Assembly (NCBI GenBank): GCA_016220095.1 | Contig: JACRIJ010000082.1 | Span: 1-64,000, forward strand | Source of the DNA: Planctomycetota bacterium | GTDB lineage: Bacteria; Planctomycetota; MHYJ01; JACQXL01; JACRIJ01 | Reading direction: 5' to 3' | Length of the DNA: 64,000 nucleotides | Part shown: positions 18,428-26,926 of the stretch, piece after piece | Layout: the number at the start of each line of letters is the position of its first letter | Position numbering within the stretch: the stretch's first letter is position 1 | Position numbers and translations under genes: made by a program | Notes under the pieces: model-generated | What the model was told of the DNA's origin: nothing | The model's database searches: none | Seen by the model: the letters and a program-made list of their open reading frames with translations, nothing else

Positions 18428-18581
18428 ACTGATGTATTTAGCAAGGCAAAGGACGGCCATAGATACGAATATCTGCCACTAAGACCAATGTACATCGACC
18501 GTTCTTAGTGCCTTCGCGACTTCGTGGCAAGAAACGTTCATGCTGAAGATTTAAAGACATTAATATCTTTGAGGAACTATT

Positions 18582-19493
18582 ATGAATAACAAATGCAGAT
18601 TCATGTTCATTACTGCGGCAACAGTGCTCTTTGCGTCCGCTGCAGGCCTTTCACAGCAGGAAACGTACAATCTTACGGGACGGTACGCTGAAGGCGCAAG
18701 GTGGCTCGTTGATACGGCCATGAAGACGGAATTGGACTTCAACATCACGGACATTGAAGGCATCCCCTCCACAAAAAACACGATAAGCACGTATGAAGAA
18801 AGGTTTTACGAAGACTTTTCCGACGTCAAAGACGGCGATTACCGCATAAAAGTAAACTTCCTCATAGCCGAAAACACCGAGTCCGCCCGCGGAATGGCCG
18901 AAAAAACGTACGCAGACGAAAACCTCCAGAACAAGCAATTTACCATATCCCTTGACAATAACCGCAAGACGTACACCACCGAAGGCGGCGCCGTAAGCGG
19001 CACGGCCCAGAGCCGGCTGGCCTGCGTAAATGAATTCACAAAACTACTGCCTTCGGCCCCTGTAAAGATGAATGAATCGTGGAACGTAAAACCCGAGGAA
19101 ATTTCAGGGCTCATGCTCAAGGGTAAAAACGCGTCTTTCACAAAAGACAGCTTTGTAAAATGCTCCCTGAAAGAGGTGGCTTTAACCAACGGCGTAAAAC
19201 AGGCCAAAATAGCCGTCAATGCAAAATTGTCCGGCTCCCTTGACTACACTACGGACGAAGATAACAATAACACGAACGGCTTTAAGATGGATATAACGCT
19301 CAAAGGCGAACTGATAATGGACATGGATTCGACAGTGCCGGTGTCCCTCTCCCTGAACGGCGATATAAGCATAAAAGGCGTTGAAAATGACCCTGTAAAA
19401 AAAGAACTCGTGGGCGCCATTACAGCCACAGGCAAGATTTCCTGCACGACAAAATATACGACCAGGGTAACAGACGAAGAAGAAAAGAAGTAA
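18582..19493 (+). CDS. Secreted protein of unknown function
   Basis: A 303-aa protein that I do not recognise. A signal peptide is clear (MNNKCRFMFITAATVLFASAAG, cleavage near residue 21-24), and there are no other membrane segments. The mature part is rich in Lys, Thr, Asp and Asn with alternating polar/hydrophobic stretches such as YRIKVNFLIAEN and FKMDITLKGELIMDMD, suggesting a beta-rich fold. An Asp/Asn run (TTDEDNNNTNG) could bind calcium or be a loop. The ATG has a GAGG site 8 bases upstream and a strong promoter. It is monocistronic, followed by a tandem repeat, and its neighbours give no functional clue. Location is periplasmic or outer surface by inference. Confidence 0.8.
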   Translation: MNNKCRFMFITAATVLFASAAGLSQQETYNLTGRYAEGARWLVDTAMKTELDFNITDIEGIPSTKNTISTYEERFYEDFSDVKDGDYRIKVNFLIAENTESARGMAEKTYADENLQNKQFTISLDNNRKTYTTEGGAVSGTAQSRLACVNEFTKLLPSAPVKMNESWNVKPEEISGLMLKGKNASFTKDSFVKCSLKEVALTNGVKQAKIAVNAKLSGSLDYTTDEDNNNTNGFKMDITLKGELIMDMDSTVPVSLSLNGDISIKGVENDPVKKELVGAITATGKISCTTKYTTRVTDEEEKK

Positions 19494-19499
19494 TTGACC

Positions 19500-19555
19500 G
19501 GGATCCGGGATCCGGGATCCGGGATCCGGGGGCCGGGGGCCGGGGGCCGGGGGCC
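19500..19555. repeat. Heptamer tandem repeat, (GGGATCC)4 then (GGGGGCC)4
   Basis: Eight back-to-back 7-bp units begin seven bases after the stop of the upstream gene. The first four are GGGATCC (19500-19527), the next four GGGGGCC (19528-19555), with no interruption. The second block has four G5 runs separated by CC, a classical G-quadruplex pattern, and both units can also pair with themselves (GGATCC and GGCC). Variation in copy number would be expected. Confidence 0.95.
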
Positions 19556-19707
19556 GAACGGAATAAAAAATCATTGCTTGTCGTCGTTTCGTGTCTCTTC
19601 AGGTTTCGTTAAATCCCTGTAACCCCCTTAAACTCCGTAACTCCCCTAACTCCTTTACTCCTTAACCCCTTAACCTCTAACCTCGCAAACAACCTTCAAC
19701 CTAATCC
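19556..19707. repeat. Pyrimidine-rich TAACTCC-type quasi-repeat
   Basis: The leader of rsmA consists of drifting units such as AACTCCGTAACTCCC, TAACTCCTTTACTCC and TTAACCCCTTAACC. A related stretch precedes pyrR at about 42410-42470. No promoter or ribosome site stands out; the rsmA ATG lacks an obvious Shine-Dalgarno. Confidence 0.6.
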
Positions 19708-20580
19708 ATGAACAAATCCGAACTCATTGCTCTTCTCAACCAATACGACCTGCACCCGTCCAGGGCGCTTGGTCAGAACTTCCTGATTGATAAAAATTTC
19801 CTGAATTTCATTACAGGCAGTTCCAATCCGTCCAAAAAGGAACTCATTCTTGAAATCGGAAGCGGACCGGGCATATTAACTGAACAGTTGATTCCTCTCT
19901 CAGGCGCCGTCGTATCAGTAGAGCTTGATATCAGGCTTTTCAACATAGCCAAGACTTACCTGCCGAATGCGCCCAATCTGACGCTCCTGCAGACAAGCAT
20001 ACTCGGAAAACACGGCTGTATTGATCCAACTGTTCTGCAGATAATAACGGACACGCTCGCGCAAAACAACCTGAAACGCATGAAAGTCATTTCCAACCTG
20101 CCATATTCCATCGCAGGCCATACGATAGTAGGATTGCTGGAAGCAGACCTGCCGCTGAAAGAATTATACGTGCTCGTGCAATGGGAAGTCGCCCTTAGAT
20201 TGATTGCCAAACCATCCACGCCGGAATACGGGCATCTCTCGGTGCTCGCTCAGGCGCTCGCTGACGTGCAGATAATACGAAAAGTGCCTCCGGAAGTATT
20301 CTGGCCCAGGCCCGAAGTGCATTCCGCATTGATCTGCCTGAAAAAACGCTCCCTGAGAGGACTGCAAAAATCAAAGACATATGAAGGATTCAAAGCGCTT
20401 ATTAAAAGTGTTTTTACCTATAAAAGAAAAACCGTATTGAACGGATTAAAGCGCTCCGGGCATGACGACCAATTCCTGAAAAAAGCGGAAGAAATCTTGA
20501 TAGCAAACGGCCTGACCGTTACAGCCCGGCCGCAAGACCTGGAGTGGACGGTCTATAAGCAACTGGCGGAAGAGTCCTGA
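19708..20580 (+). CDS. rsmA: 16S rRNA dimethyladenosine transferase
   Basis: This protein (290 aa) uses S-adenosylmethionine to dimethylate the two adjacent adenosines near the 3' end of 16S rRNA, a late step in 30S maturation (KsgA). The order of motifs is standard: LHPSRALGQNFLIDKNF at the N-terminus, motif I LEIGSGPGILTEQL, the acidic VVSVELDIR, motif IV NLPYSIAGHTIVG, and the C-terminal FWPRPEVHSALICL. Full length for the family. The gene stands alone between two repeat-filled gaps. Confidence 0.96.
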   Translation: MNKSELIALLNQYDLHPSRALGQNFLIDKNFLNFITGSSNPSKKELILEIGSGPGILTEQLIPLSGAVVSVELDIRLFNIAKTYLPNAPNLTLLQTSILGKHGCIDPTVLQIITDTLAQNNLKRMKVISNLPYSIAGHTIVGLLEADLPLKELYVLVQWEVALRLIAKPSTPEYGHLSVLAQALADVQIIRKVPPEVFWPRPEVHSALICLKKRSLRGLQKSKTYEGFKALIKSVFTYKRKTVLNGLKRSGHDDQFLKKAEEILIANGLTVTARPQDLEWTVYKQLAEES

Positions 20581-21352
20581 TTCCAGTGGGCGGTAGCCAT
20601 TTGTAAACGAAGAAGGAAGAATGAAAAATGTAGAATGAAGGACTGTTGGGATTTAATGACTGGATGATTTGCGACTTGATGATTGACGACGGACGCGTAA
20701 TCGTAAACCAAAGAAATCGTCGTGTCTCTTTCAAGTCTCGTCAAGTCCCTGTTAAATATCGCCGTCGTTACGCTGTTCAAGATTGTTCTACTTTCGTCCT
20801 AATCTGTCCTGTATTTTTTTATGGAATACCAGCCAGTCATCTTCTTTCACATTATCAATAGAAAGGCTGTTTACGAGGTTAAAGGGTTACGGGGTTGTGG
20901 AGTTGAAGGGTTACGTGATTACGAAAGTCATAAAGAAATCCTTACTTTATTTCCTCGTAGTCCGTGGCCCGAGACGTTTAAACGAGAACCGAACTGAGCC
21001 CCGAGATCCGCATTATGAACGACTATTTACATGGATACCCCCTTCGATTCACTCAGGTTTGCGACAGTATGCACAGGATAACGGCGACGTATCCATGTTA
21101 CAAAAGCATTCGTTCTTCGTGATTTCGTGCCTTCGTGGCAAAATAACGGGCGGCGTATCCTGGTTATCCTGCCGCAGTCCTTAGCGAAGCGAAGGGAACC
21201 TGCGAAGGATCTATCCAATGTAAATTCCGTTGTCATGTCGTCGTCTTCAGTGTAAATCTGCTTGCACTAAGCAGAGCGAATGTGTGTAATCTGTGGTTCC
21301 GTTTCGTGATTCCATTCGTCGTCCCTCAGTACTCGCTACCCGCTACTCGCTA
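20581..21352. repeat. Long repeat-filled gap without genes
   Basis: About 770 bp with no credible gene; the longest frames merely read through repeats. It contains an AAGGGTTACGGGG-type block (about 20880-20930), which resembles the complement of the CCCCTTAACTCC family. A TTCGTGATTTCGTGCCTTCG copy lies at about 21116-21135, an AGCGAAGCGAAGGGAACC segment at about 21180-21200, and CTCGCTACCCGCTACTCGC immediately before the kinase stop. Confidence 0.7.
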
Positions 21353-24300
21353 CTATTTCCATTTCTTAAGCAATTCTTTTGCCTTTTCGGCATGTTCATA
21401 CCCGGGCGCAAGCTCAAGCAATTTTTCCATATCCTTAATAGCATTCTTAAAATCATTCTTTTGAGAATACACGAGTCCGCGGTAGTAATAGCTGTACGCG
21501 CTTTCCGGATTGAGTTTGATTGCCATATTAAAATCTTCAAACGCCTCATTGAATTTGCCCGTGTCATAATAAGCTATCCCGCGGTTGCCATACGCATTGT
21601 AGTTGTCAGGCTGGAGTTCTATTGACCTGCCAAAATCAACAAATGCGCGCTCGTATTCGCCCTTGCTTGACAAGACCAATCCCCTGCCGTTATACGCCTC
21701 GGAATTCTCCGGCAAAAGCTCTATTAATTTCGTAAAATCGGCAATCGCGCTGTCAAAATCTTTTTTCAGCCAATTTGAATTGCCGCGGGTGAATAACGCG
21801 CTCGTATAATCGGGCTCAAGCTCCAATGACTTCGTCAGGTCAGCGACGGATTTGTCATATTCACCCATATTATAATAATCCACGCCGCGATTATAATATA
21901 TACTGGCATCATCCGGCGAAAGCTTCAGCGCGCTGTCATAGTCCTTTATCGCGAGGTCATACTTGCCGCATTCCGCGTAAGCCGCCCCGCGGATGGAATA
22001 CGCAAAGGCGTCTGACGAATTCAATTCTATTACTTTCGTAAAATCCGCTATGGCCTTTTCAAATTCTTTCATCTTTATGTACGCATTACCCCGGTCCTTA
22101 TAACCGTCCGTGTCGTACGGCATTAATTCTATCTTTTTTAAATAATCCGCTATCGCATCCGCTGTATTGCCTTTTGCAAAATACACATTTCCCCTGTCTC
22201 CGTAAATATCGCCGGCCGCGGGATTAATCCCAATCGCCGCCGTGAAATCAGCGATAGCCTTGTCATATTCGCCCGCGGTTTTGTAGCTTGTGCCGCGCAT
22301 ATAATAGGCGCTTACGTCCGAATTATCCTCAATCAATTTAGTATAATCGGCAATAGCAAGGTCTTCTCTGCCCGTAACGGAATATAACCCGGCGCGGCTT
22401 ATGCGGCATTGCGTATTTGACGGGTCAAATTTCAAAGACATGGTATAATCCGCGATAGCCCCCTGGAAATCCCTGAGGCCGCTTCGTATTATTGCACGCG
22501 TAAAAAACACGCCCGGTTCCTTTGATTCAAGCTCTACCGCCTTATCCAGGTCCGCAAGCGCCGGGAGATATTCGGTCTTCCTGTAATAGACCCACCCGCG
22601 CTTATAATAAGCGAGGTAATTTCCGGGTTCTTTCTCTATAAACCTGCTAAAATCCTTAAGCGCCTTATCGGTATCGCCTTTTTCAAAAAAAGCCATCGCG
22701 CGCTCGCCGTAAACCGTGCCATTCTCAGGGTCCAGTTTCAATGCCTTATTAAAATCCGCGATTGCCGCGTCGTACTGCTGTTTCTGAAAAAGAATCATTC
22801 CGCGCTTATAATAAACCATCGGAATTGCGTTATTGAGTTCTATTGCTTTTGTCAAATCCGGCAAAGCATTATCAAATTGCTCATTGTCATAATAAGCCAA
22901 TCCCCTGTTGACATAAGGATTCGCGATTTCCGGGGATATTTCAATCAGGCGGGTAAAAACCTGTATCGCGGATGGAAAATCGCCTTTGCGGCACAATGCC
23001 AGACCGCGATTCAGCATGGCTAAAGCATTTTCCGGTTCAATCTTCAGTACTTCCTCAAAATCCGCAATGGCCCTGCCGCAATCCCCGGAATCCAGGTAAG
23101 TTGAACCGCGCCTGATAAGCCAATATACTTTCTGGTCAGGCGGAGAATTATTAATCACGTACGTATAATCAGCAACCGCTTCAGTGTATTTATTTTCATG
23201 ATAATTAATGTCACCGCGCATGGAATAGGCATTGATATAATCCGGCCTGAGCGAAATTGCCTTATTCATATCTTCAAGCGCGGCCTTATTATTTTTTTTA
23301 TTATAATACAAACAACCCCGGTTGAAAAAAACGTCCGCTTCCGACGAATTAAATTCTATCGCCTTGGTATATGATTTCAGGGCGTCGTCTATCTTGCCGT
23401 CTTTCTCCTCCATGCTTGCCTTCGCGTAAAAACCGATGGCGCTGTTCGGATCGTTTTCTATAACCTTCAAATAGTTCTTCATCGCTTCCTCGGGCTTATT
23501 GTACACAAACTGGTTTATCAGCCCCAATTCATAATACGCATACGCCAGCGAAGGCGTCAATTGCACTGCATGGGAAAAATATTCAAATGCCTTGTTAAAA
23601 TCCTTTTTGGCCTTGCATGCGTACCCAAGCGCCTGAAAGGCCTCCCCGCAAGACGGGTCAGCCTCTAACGCGTCCATTGCTATCCTGATTTTTTCATCAA
23701 TACTGCGGGTAAGGTTTGCCCTGTCAAGAATGGCCTTGGCCTTCGTGCGCCTTGCCGCGGCTTCCTCCGCAAGTTTCTTCTCCGCCGCTTCCGTGTCCCG
23801 GCGCTCTTTTACAAGCCTGCCGCAATCCTTAAGGATCCGTTCGGCATCGGGGTCGCCGGGAAGCAATGCCAGAAGCGCTTCACACGCGCCGCGGGCATCG
23901 TCATATTTCGCTGAAGCGAAATACTCTTCCGCTTGTTTGCGCAATTCGCTGATTTTTCTCGTCTTCTGCGCGGAAAACACGAATGTTATCGCCGCGAATG
24001 TCAGCGCGATAACAAAAACGCTTAAAAGTGAAATCGCAGAGACCTTATTTTTCTTTGCCTTGAGCCATAACTTGGACATCAGGGTTTTCGGCTTGGTGGA
24101 AATGGAACCGCCGTCAAGAAAACTCTGAAGGTCTTCGGCGATTGTAATTGCCGTTTGATAACGGTTCTTCGGTTCCTTTTCAAGGCATTTAAGGCAGATT
24201 GTCTCCAGGTCTTTCGGTATTATTTTCAGAATGGTTGACGGCGGGGCCGGGTCTTTGTTGACCACCCCGTCAAGCACCTGGTATAATTCATTGCCCGTAA

Positions 24301-24949
24301 AAGGTTTTTCCTGCGTAAGGCAGAAATAGAGCGTTGCCCCGAGGGAAAAGATATCGCTGTGCGGGCCTATTTCATTTTTTTTGCCCTGAGCCTGTTCAGG
24401 AGACATGAATTCCGGCGTGCCCAGTACCGTGCCGCTCATGGTAAGCGACTGTTCCATTCCGGTAAATTCCTTCGCAAGCCCGAAATCGGAAAGATACGGC
24501 TTGCCGTTCTGGCCGATTAAAATATTAGACGGTTTTATATCGCGGTGCACTATGCCGCAGGAATGGGCGTATTCAAGAGCTGACGCGATATCGCGTATGA
24601 TACAGGCGCAGGTCTCAAACGTTAATGCCTCGGGCTGGTCATCAATAATGGAATCAAGAGGAATGCCGTCAATGTATTCCATGGAGAAAAAGTAGCAGTT
24701 GTCAACACAGCCGACCTCATAGACCTGGACGATATTGGGGTGATTCAATTTAGCCGAAGCCCTGGCCTCGCGCAGAAAACGTTCCGTGGCATCTGTTCCT
24801 GGGAGCGTAAGGATTTTCAATGCAACCTTGCGATTGAGTATGGAATCGTAAGCGCCGTAAACGACGCCCATGCCGCCGGCGCCGAGCTTGTCGCCTACGT
24901 TGTATTTTCCAAATTGTCTGCCTGCAAGATCAGGAATTTCCGGACTCAT
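21353..24949 (-). CDS. Membrane Ser/Thr protein kinase with a long TPR tail
   Basis: A 1198-aa eukaryotic-like kinase. Residues about 12-275 form the kinase domain: glycine loop GDKLGAGGMGVVYGAYD, the VALKIL lysine, catalytic loop HRDIKPSNIL, SDFGLAKE, and GTPEFMSPEQAQG. All catalytic residues are present, so it should phosphorylate proteins. A single transmembrane helix lies at about 308-330 (SAISLLSVFVIALTFAAITFVF), followed by an Ala/Lys/Glu-rich helical segment. From about residue 430 to the end are roughly 22 tandem 34-residue TPR units of the AIADFTKAIEL type. This tail would lie outside the cytoplasm and bind partners (inference). Such kinases are frequent in Planctomycetota. Confidence 0.93.
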   Translation of the reverse strand: MSPEIPDLAGRQFGKYNVGDKLGAGGMGVVYGAYDSILNRKVALKILTLPGTDATERFLREARASAKLNHPNIVQVYEVGCVDNCYFFSMEYIDGIPLDSIIDDQPEALTFETCACIIRDIASALEYAHSCGIVHRDIKPSNILIGQNGKPYLSDFGLAKEFTGMEQSLTMSGTVLGTPEFMSPEQAQGKKNEIGPHSDIFSLGATLYFCLTQEKPFTGNELYQVLDGVVNKDPAPPSTILKIIPKDLETICLKCLEKEPKNRYQTAITIAEDLQSFLDGGSISTKPKTLMSKLWLKAKKNKVSAISLLSVFVIALTFAAITFVFSAQKTRKISELRKQAEEYFASAKYDDARGACEALLALLPGDPDAERILKDCGRLVKERRDTEAAEKKLAEEAAARRTKAKAILDRANLTRSIDEKIRIAMDALEADPSCGEAFQALGYACKAKKDFNKAFEYFSHAVQLTPSLAYAYYELGLINQFVYNKPEEAMKNYLKVIENDPNSAIGFYAKASMEEKDGKIDDALKSYTKAIEFNSSEADVFFNRGCLYYNKKNNKAALEDMNKAISLRPDYINAYSMRGDINYHENKYTEAVADYTYVINNSPPDQKVYWLIRRGSTYLDSGDCGRAIADFEEVLKIEPENALAMLNRGLALCRKGDFPSAIQVFTRLIEISPEIANPYVNRGLAYYDNEQFDNALPDLTKAIELNNAIPMVYYKRGMILFQKQQYDAAIADFNKALKLDPENGTVYGERAMAFFEKGDTDKALKDFSRFIEKEPGNYLAYYKRGWVYYRKTEYLPALADLDKAVELESKEPGVFFTRAIIRSGLRDFQGAIADYTMSLKFDPSNTQCRISRAGLYSVTGREDLAIADYTKLIEDNSDVSAYYMRGTSYKTAGEYDKAIADFTAAIGINPAAGDIYGDRGNVYFAKGNTADAIADYLKKIELMPYDTDGYKDRGNAYIKMKEFEKAIADFTKVIELNSSDAFAYSIRGAAYAECGKYDLAIKDYDSALKLSPDDASIYYNRGVDYYNMGEYDKSVADLTKSLELEPDYTSALFTRGNSNWLKKDFDSAIADFTKLIELLPENSEAYNGRGLVLSSKGEYERAFVDFGRSIELQPDNYNAYGNRGIAYYDTGKFNEAFEDFNMAIKLNPESAYSYYYRGLVYSQKNDFKNAIKDMEKLLELAPGYEHAEKAKELLKKWK

Positions 24950-25519
24950 AGATACCGCCTAAAAATTCTAAGCAACACTGCTTTTATAGGTTTTTGCCAC
25001 GAGGGCACGAAGTCGCGAAGAACGACGAACGACTGCGCCGATTTGCCACAAAGCGCACAGAGAATACAGCTTTAAGACGTACGCAGAACGGAATAAACCA
25101 CTGAATACACTGAACACACCAAAACGCATGCATTTGCGGCAAAAACCAGCAAAATCGTCGTTTTCCGGTACTGCCTAAGTCGAGATGGGTTTTTACTGGT
25201 TTTTCGATAACGCTGAACACGGACGACACACCCCTGGTTCCCCTCTTTTTAGAGGGGACATATACGAATTTCCCCTCTATTAAAAGGGGTTAGGGGTGTG
25301 TTAAGCGTAACCTCGACTGAGGCCCTACGTTTTCCGTGTATTCTGTGTGTTCCGTGGTGAAAAACTGTCGTCGTTTCGTCTTAGCGTGCTTAGCGATCTT
25401 TACGGTTATAAACACGTTACCTTGGCCACAAAAGCACACGAATAAACACGAATACGCTTCCGTCCCGTCTTTGTCGCTCCCGCCCTAAGTTGGAACTTAA
25501 GGCCTGACCCCTTACGGTT
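24950..25519. repeat. Repeat-filled gap, including reference copy of a duplicated segment
   Basis: No gene. A TTGCCACAAAGCGCACAGAG segment starts near 25043 and runs about 110 bp. It is repeated almost exactly from 27203, where the second copy carries an extra hairpin. Also present are a GCCACGAGGGCACGAAGTCG copy (about 24996), the nested palindrome at 25227-25300, and a TTCCGTGTATTCTGTGTGTT block (about 25330-25365). Confidence 0.8.
25227..25300. repeat. Nested palindromic element with two internal hairpins
   Basis: Perfect outer arms CACACCCCT (25227-25235) and AGGGGTGTG (25292-25300) enclose hairpin CCCCTCT-TTTT-AGAGGGG (25240-25257) and a second CCCCT/AGGGG hairpin (25272-25289). The layout repeats that of the element at 1-127. 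Confidence 0.85.
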
Positions 25520-26908
25520 CTATTTTTCGATAGGAATCACTAATTGTGGCAATTCGCTTACCGTCAATGTCATTTTCCCTCCCGAAACGGCCAGTTTTGA
25601 CTGCTCGATTTTGCCGCGGTCGTCTGGAACGAGTCCTTCTACCTGGACGAATGAAGTTGACAGGTCGGAAAGGACGACCTGGCTTTGTCCGTTCTCGTTC
25701 CATACGACGAACACGGAATTCAAGCCCTTGCGTTCAAATCGGTACACGCCGGGTGCGACGCAGGTTGCGGCGGTTAGTTTCTGCAGAACTGACGCCAGAC
25801 GCCCGTATGTGTGGTAGGCTTTCTTTTTCGTGTTTGCAGGGATACCTTGAGTGACTTCCTCTCCCAGCCCGTTATAGACCAGTCCCATCTGGTCAAAGTA
25901 GCCAGGAATGCCTTCTCCGGCGAATCCCTCGATAACCGTCCAAAAAAAGATTCGCTCTACTGACTGGGCAGTAAGATGCGTCACCAGATACGCAATTTCC
26001 CTTGCCTGGTCAGTTTCGGAATTGAATCCGAATTGTGGAGTCGGCGGGTCGCCCGTGTGAATACCGGTTTCGGTACACCATAGTCGCACTCCTTCGGCGA
26101 AACCGTGGAGTGCCAGCAAATCTCTATATGTCTTCACCGTTTTTGTTATGTCAGTCCCTCGGGACCGTTCTTTGTAAAAGTGAAAATCAAAAACGTCAAA
26201 CGGGTTTTTATCAGGACATCCCTTAATGATTTCGCCAAGGAATTTGTTGAACAGTTTATAGTTTTGCTCGGACGAATTGTACTGATTGCTGATGCCGGCG
26301 AGGACTATCTTCCGCCCAGCCGCCCGGATAATCGGCTGACAACGCAGGAAGAACTTCGGGAAAAGGGAAGGGTTTTTCCAGAGAAGGTCTGGTTCATTGC
26401 CCACCTGCCAGAACTCTATCTTCGGGTATTTTTTGACTAATTGTTTAAGTGCCCCATCAAAATCGGCGTCAATCGCTTCAAACAGCGCTATGGGGTTCAA
26501 GTTGCCGCACAGTTCAAATCCTTCGGTTTGCATCTTATTATACAAGGATTCGGCGCCAACGAAGCGTCCCTGTCCTACGTAAAAGAATTCCACCCGCGCC
26601 ATTTGTCCGGAGAGCGCTTTCATGTGAGCAATGACAGCGTCGAAATACTCATCATCGCCGGCGAATCCAAGGGTTTTAAGAAGCTGTTGTTTCTTTTGGG
26701 GCTCGCGATTTGGCAGGGCCGGAGCGCCGGCGAAACCCAAAACGTGCGATATGCTCCACTGGGACTCTGCAGTATCGCCGGGGCGGGACGGATCTTCCGG
26801 AACGTTCTGTACGACGTCGCTCATGTGCGCCGCAAAGATACCATCATCCGCATTTTGAGTCGCGCATGAAAGCGCGAATGCGACAAGCATTAAAATAAAA
26901 TATTTCAT
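25520..26908 (-). CDS. Lipoprotein resembling clan GH-A glycoside hydrolases
   Basis: A 462-aa predicted lipoprotein: MKYFILMLVAFALSCATQN has a lipobox Cys at 15. The body reads like a TIM-barrel glycosidase. FWQVGNEPD places the acid/base Glu of the Asn-Glu-Pro motif at E172, and WCTETGIHTG offers a nucleophile Glu at E280, in the strand 4 / strand 7 arrangement of clan GH-A. A C-terminal beta domain (about 385-462) follows. The exact family and substrate cannot be assigned. The ATG at 26908 is preferred over an upstream in-frame start because the signal sequence starts there. The signal region is about 75 percent identical in DNA to that of the M16 peptidase gene upstream. Confidence 0.75.
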   Translation of the reverse strand: MKYFILMLVAFALSCATQNADDGIFAAHMSDVVQNVPEDPSRPGDTAESQWSISHVLGFAGAPALPNREPQKKQQLLKTLGFAGDDEYFDAVIAHMKALSGQMARVEFFYVGQGRFVGAESLYNKMQTEGFELCGNLNPIALFEAIDADFDGALKQLVKKYPKIEFWQVGNEPDLLWKNPSLFPKFFLRCQPIIRAAGRKIVLAGISNQYNSSEQNYKLFNKFLGEIIKGCPDKNPFDVFDFHFYKERSRGTDITKTVKTYRDLLALHGFAEGVRLWCTETGIHTGDPPTPQFGFNSETDQAREIAYLVTHLTAQSVERIFFWTVIEGFAGEGIPGYFDQMGLVYNGLGEEVTQGIPANTKKKAYHTYGRLASVLQKLTAATCVAPGVYRFERKGLNSVFVVWNENGQSQVVLSDLSTSFVQVEGLVPDDRGKIEQSKLAVSGGKMTLTVSELPQLVIPIEK

Positions 26909-26926
26909 AAAAGATTCTTCCGGCAA

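Noticed and set aside
20783-21184. Plus-strand 133-aa open frame in a gene-free gap
   Set aside because: It translates intergenic repeat sequence that occurs elsewhere in other frames; there is no ribosome site or family likeness.
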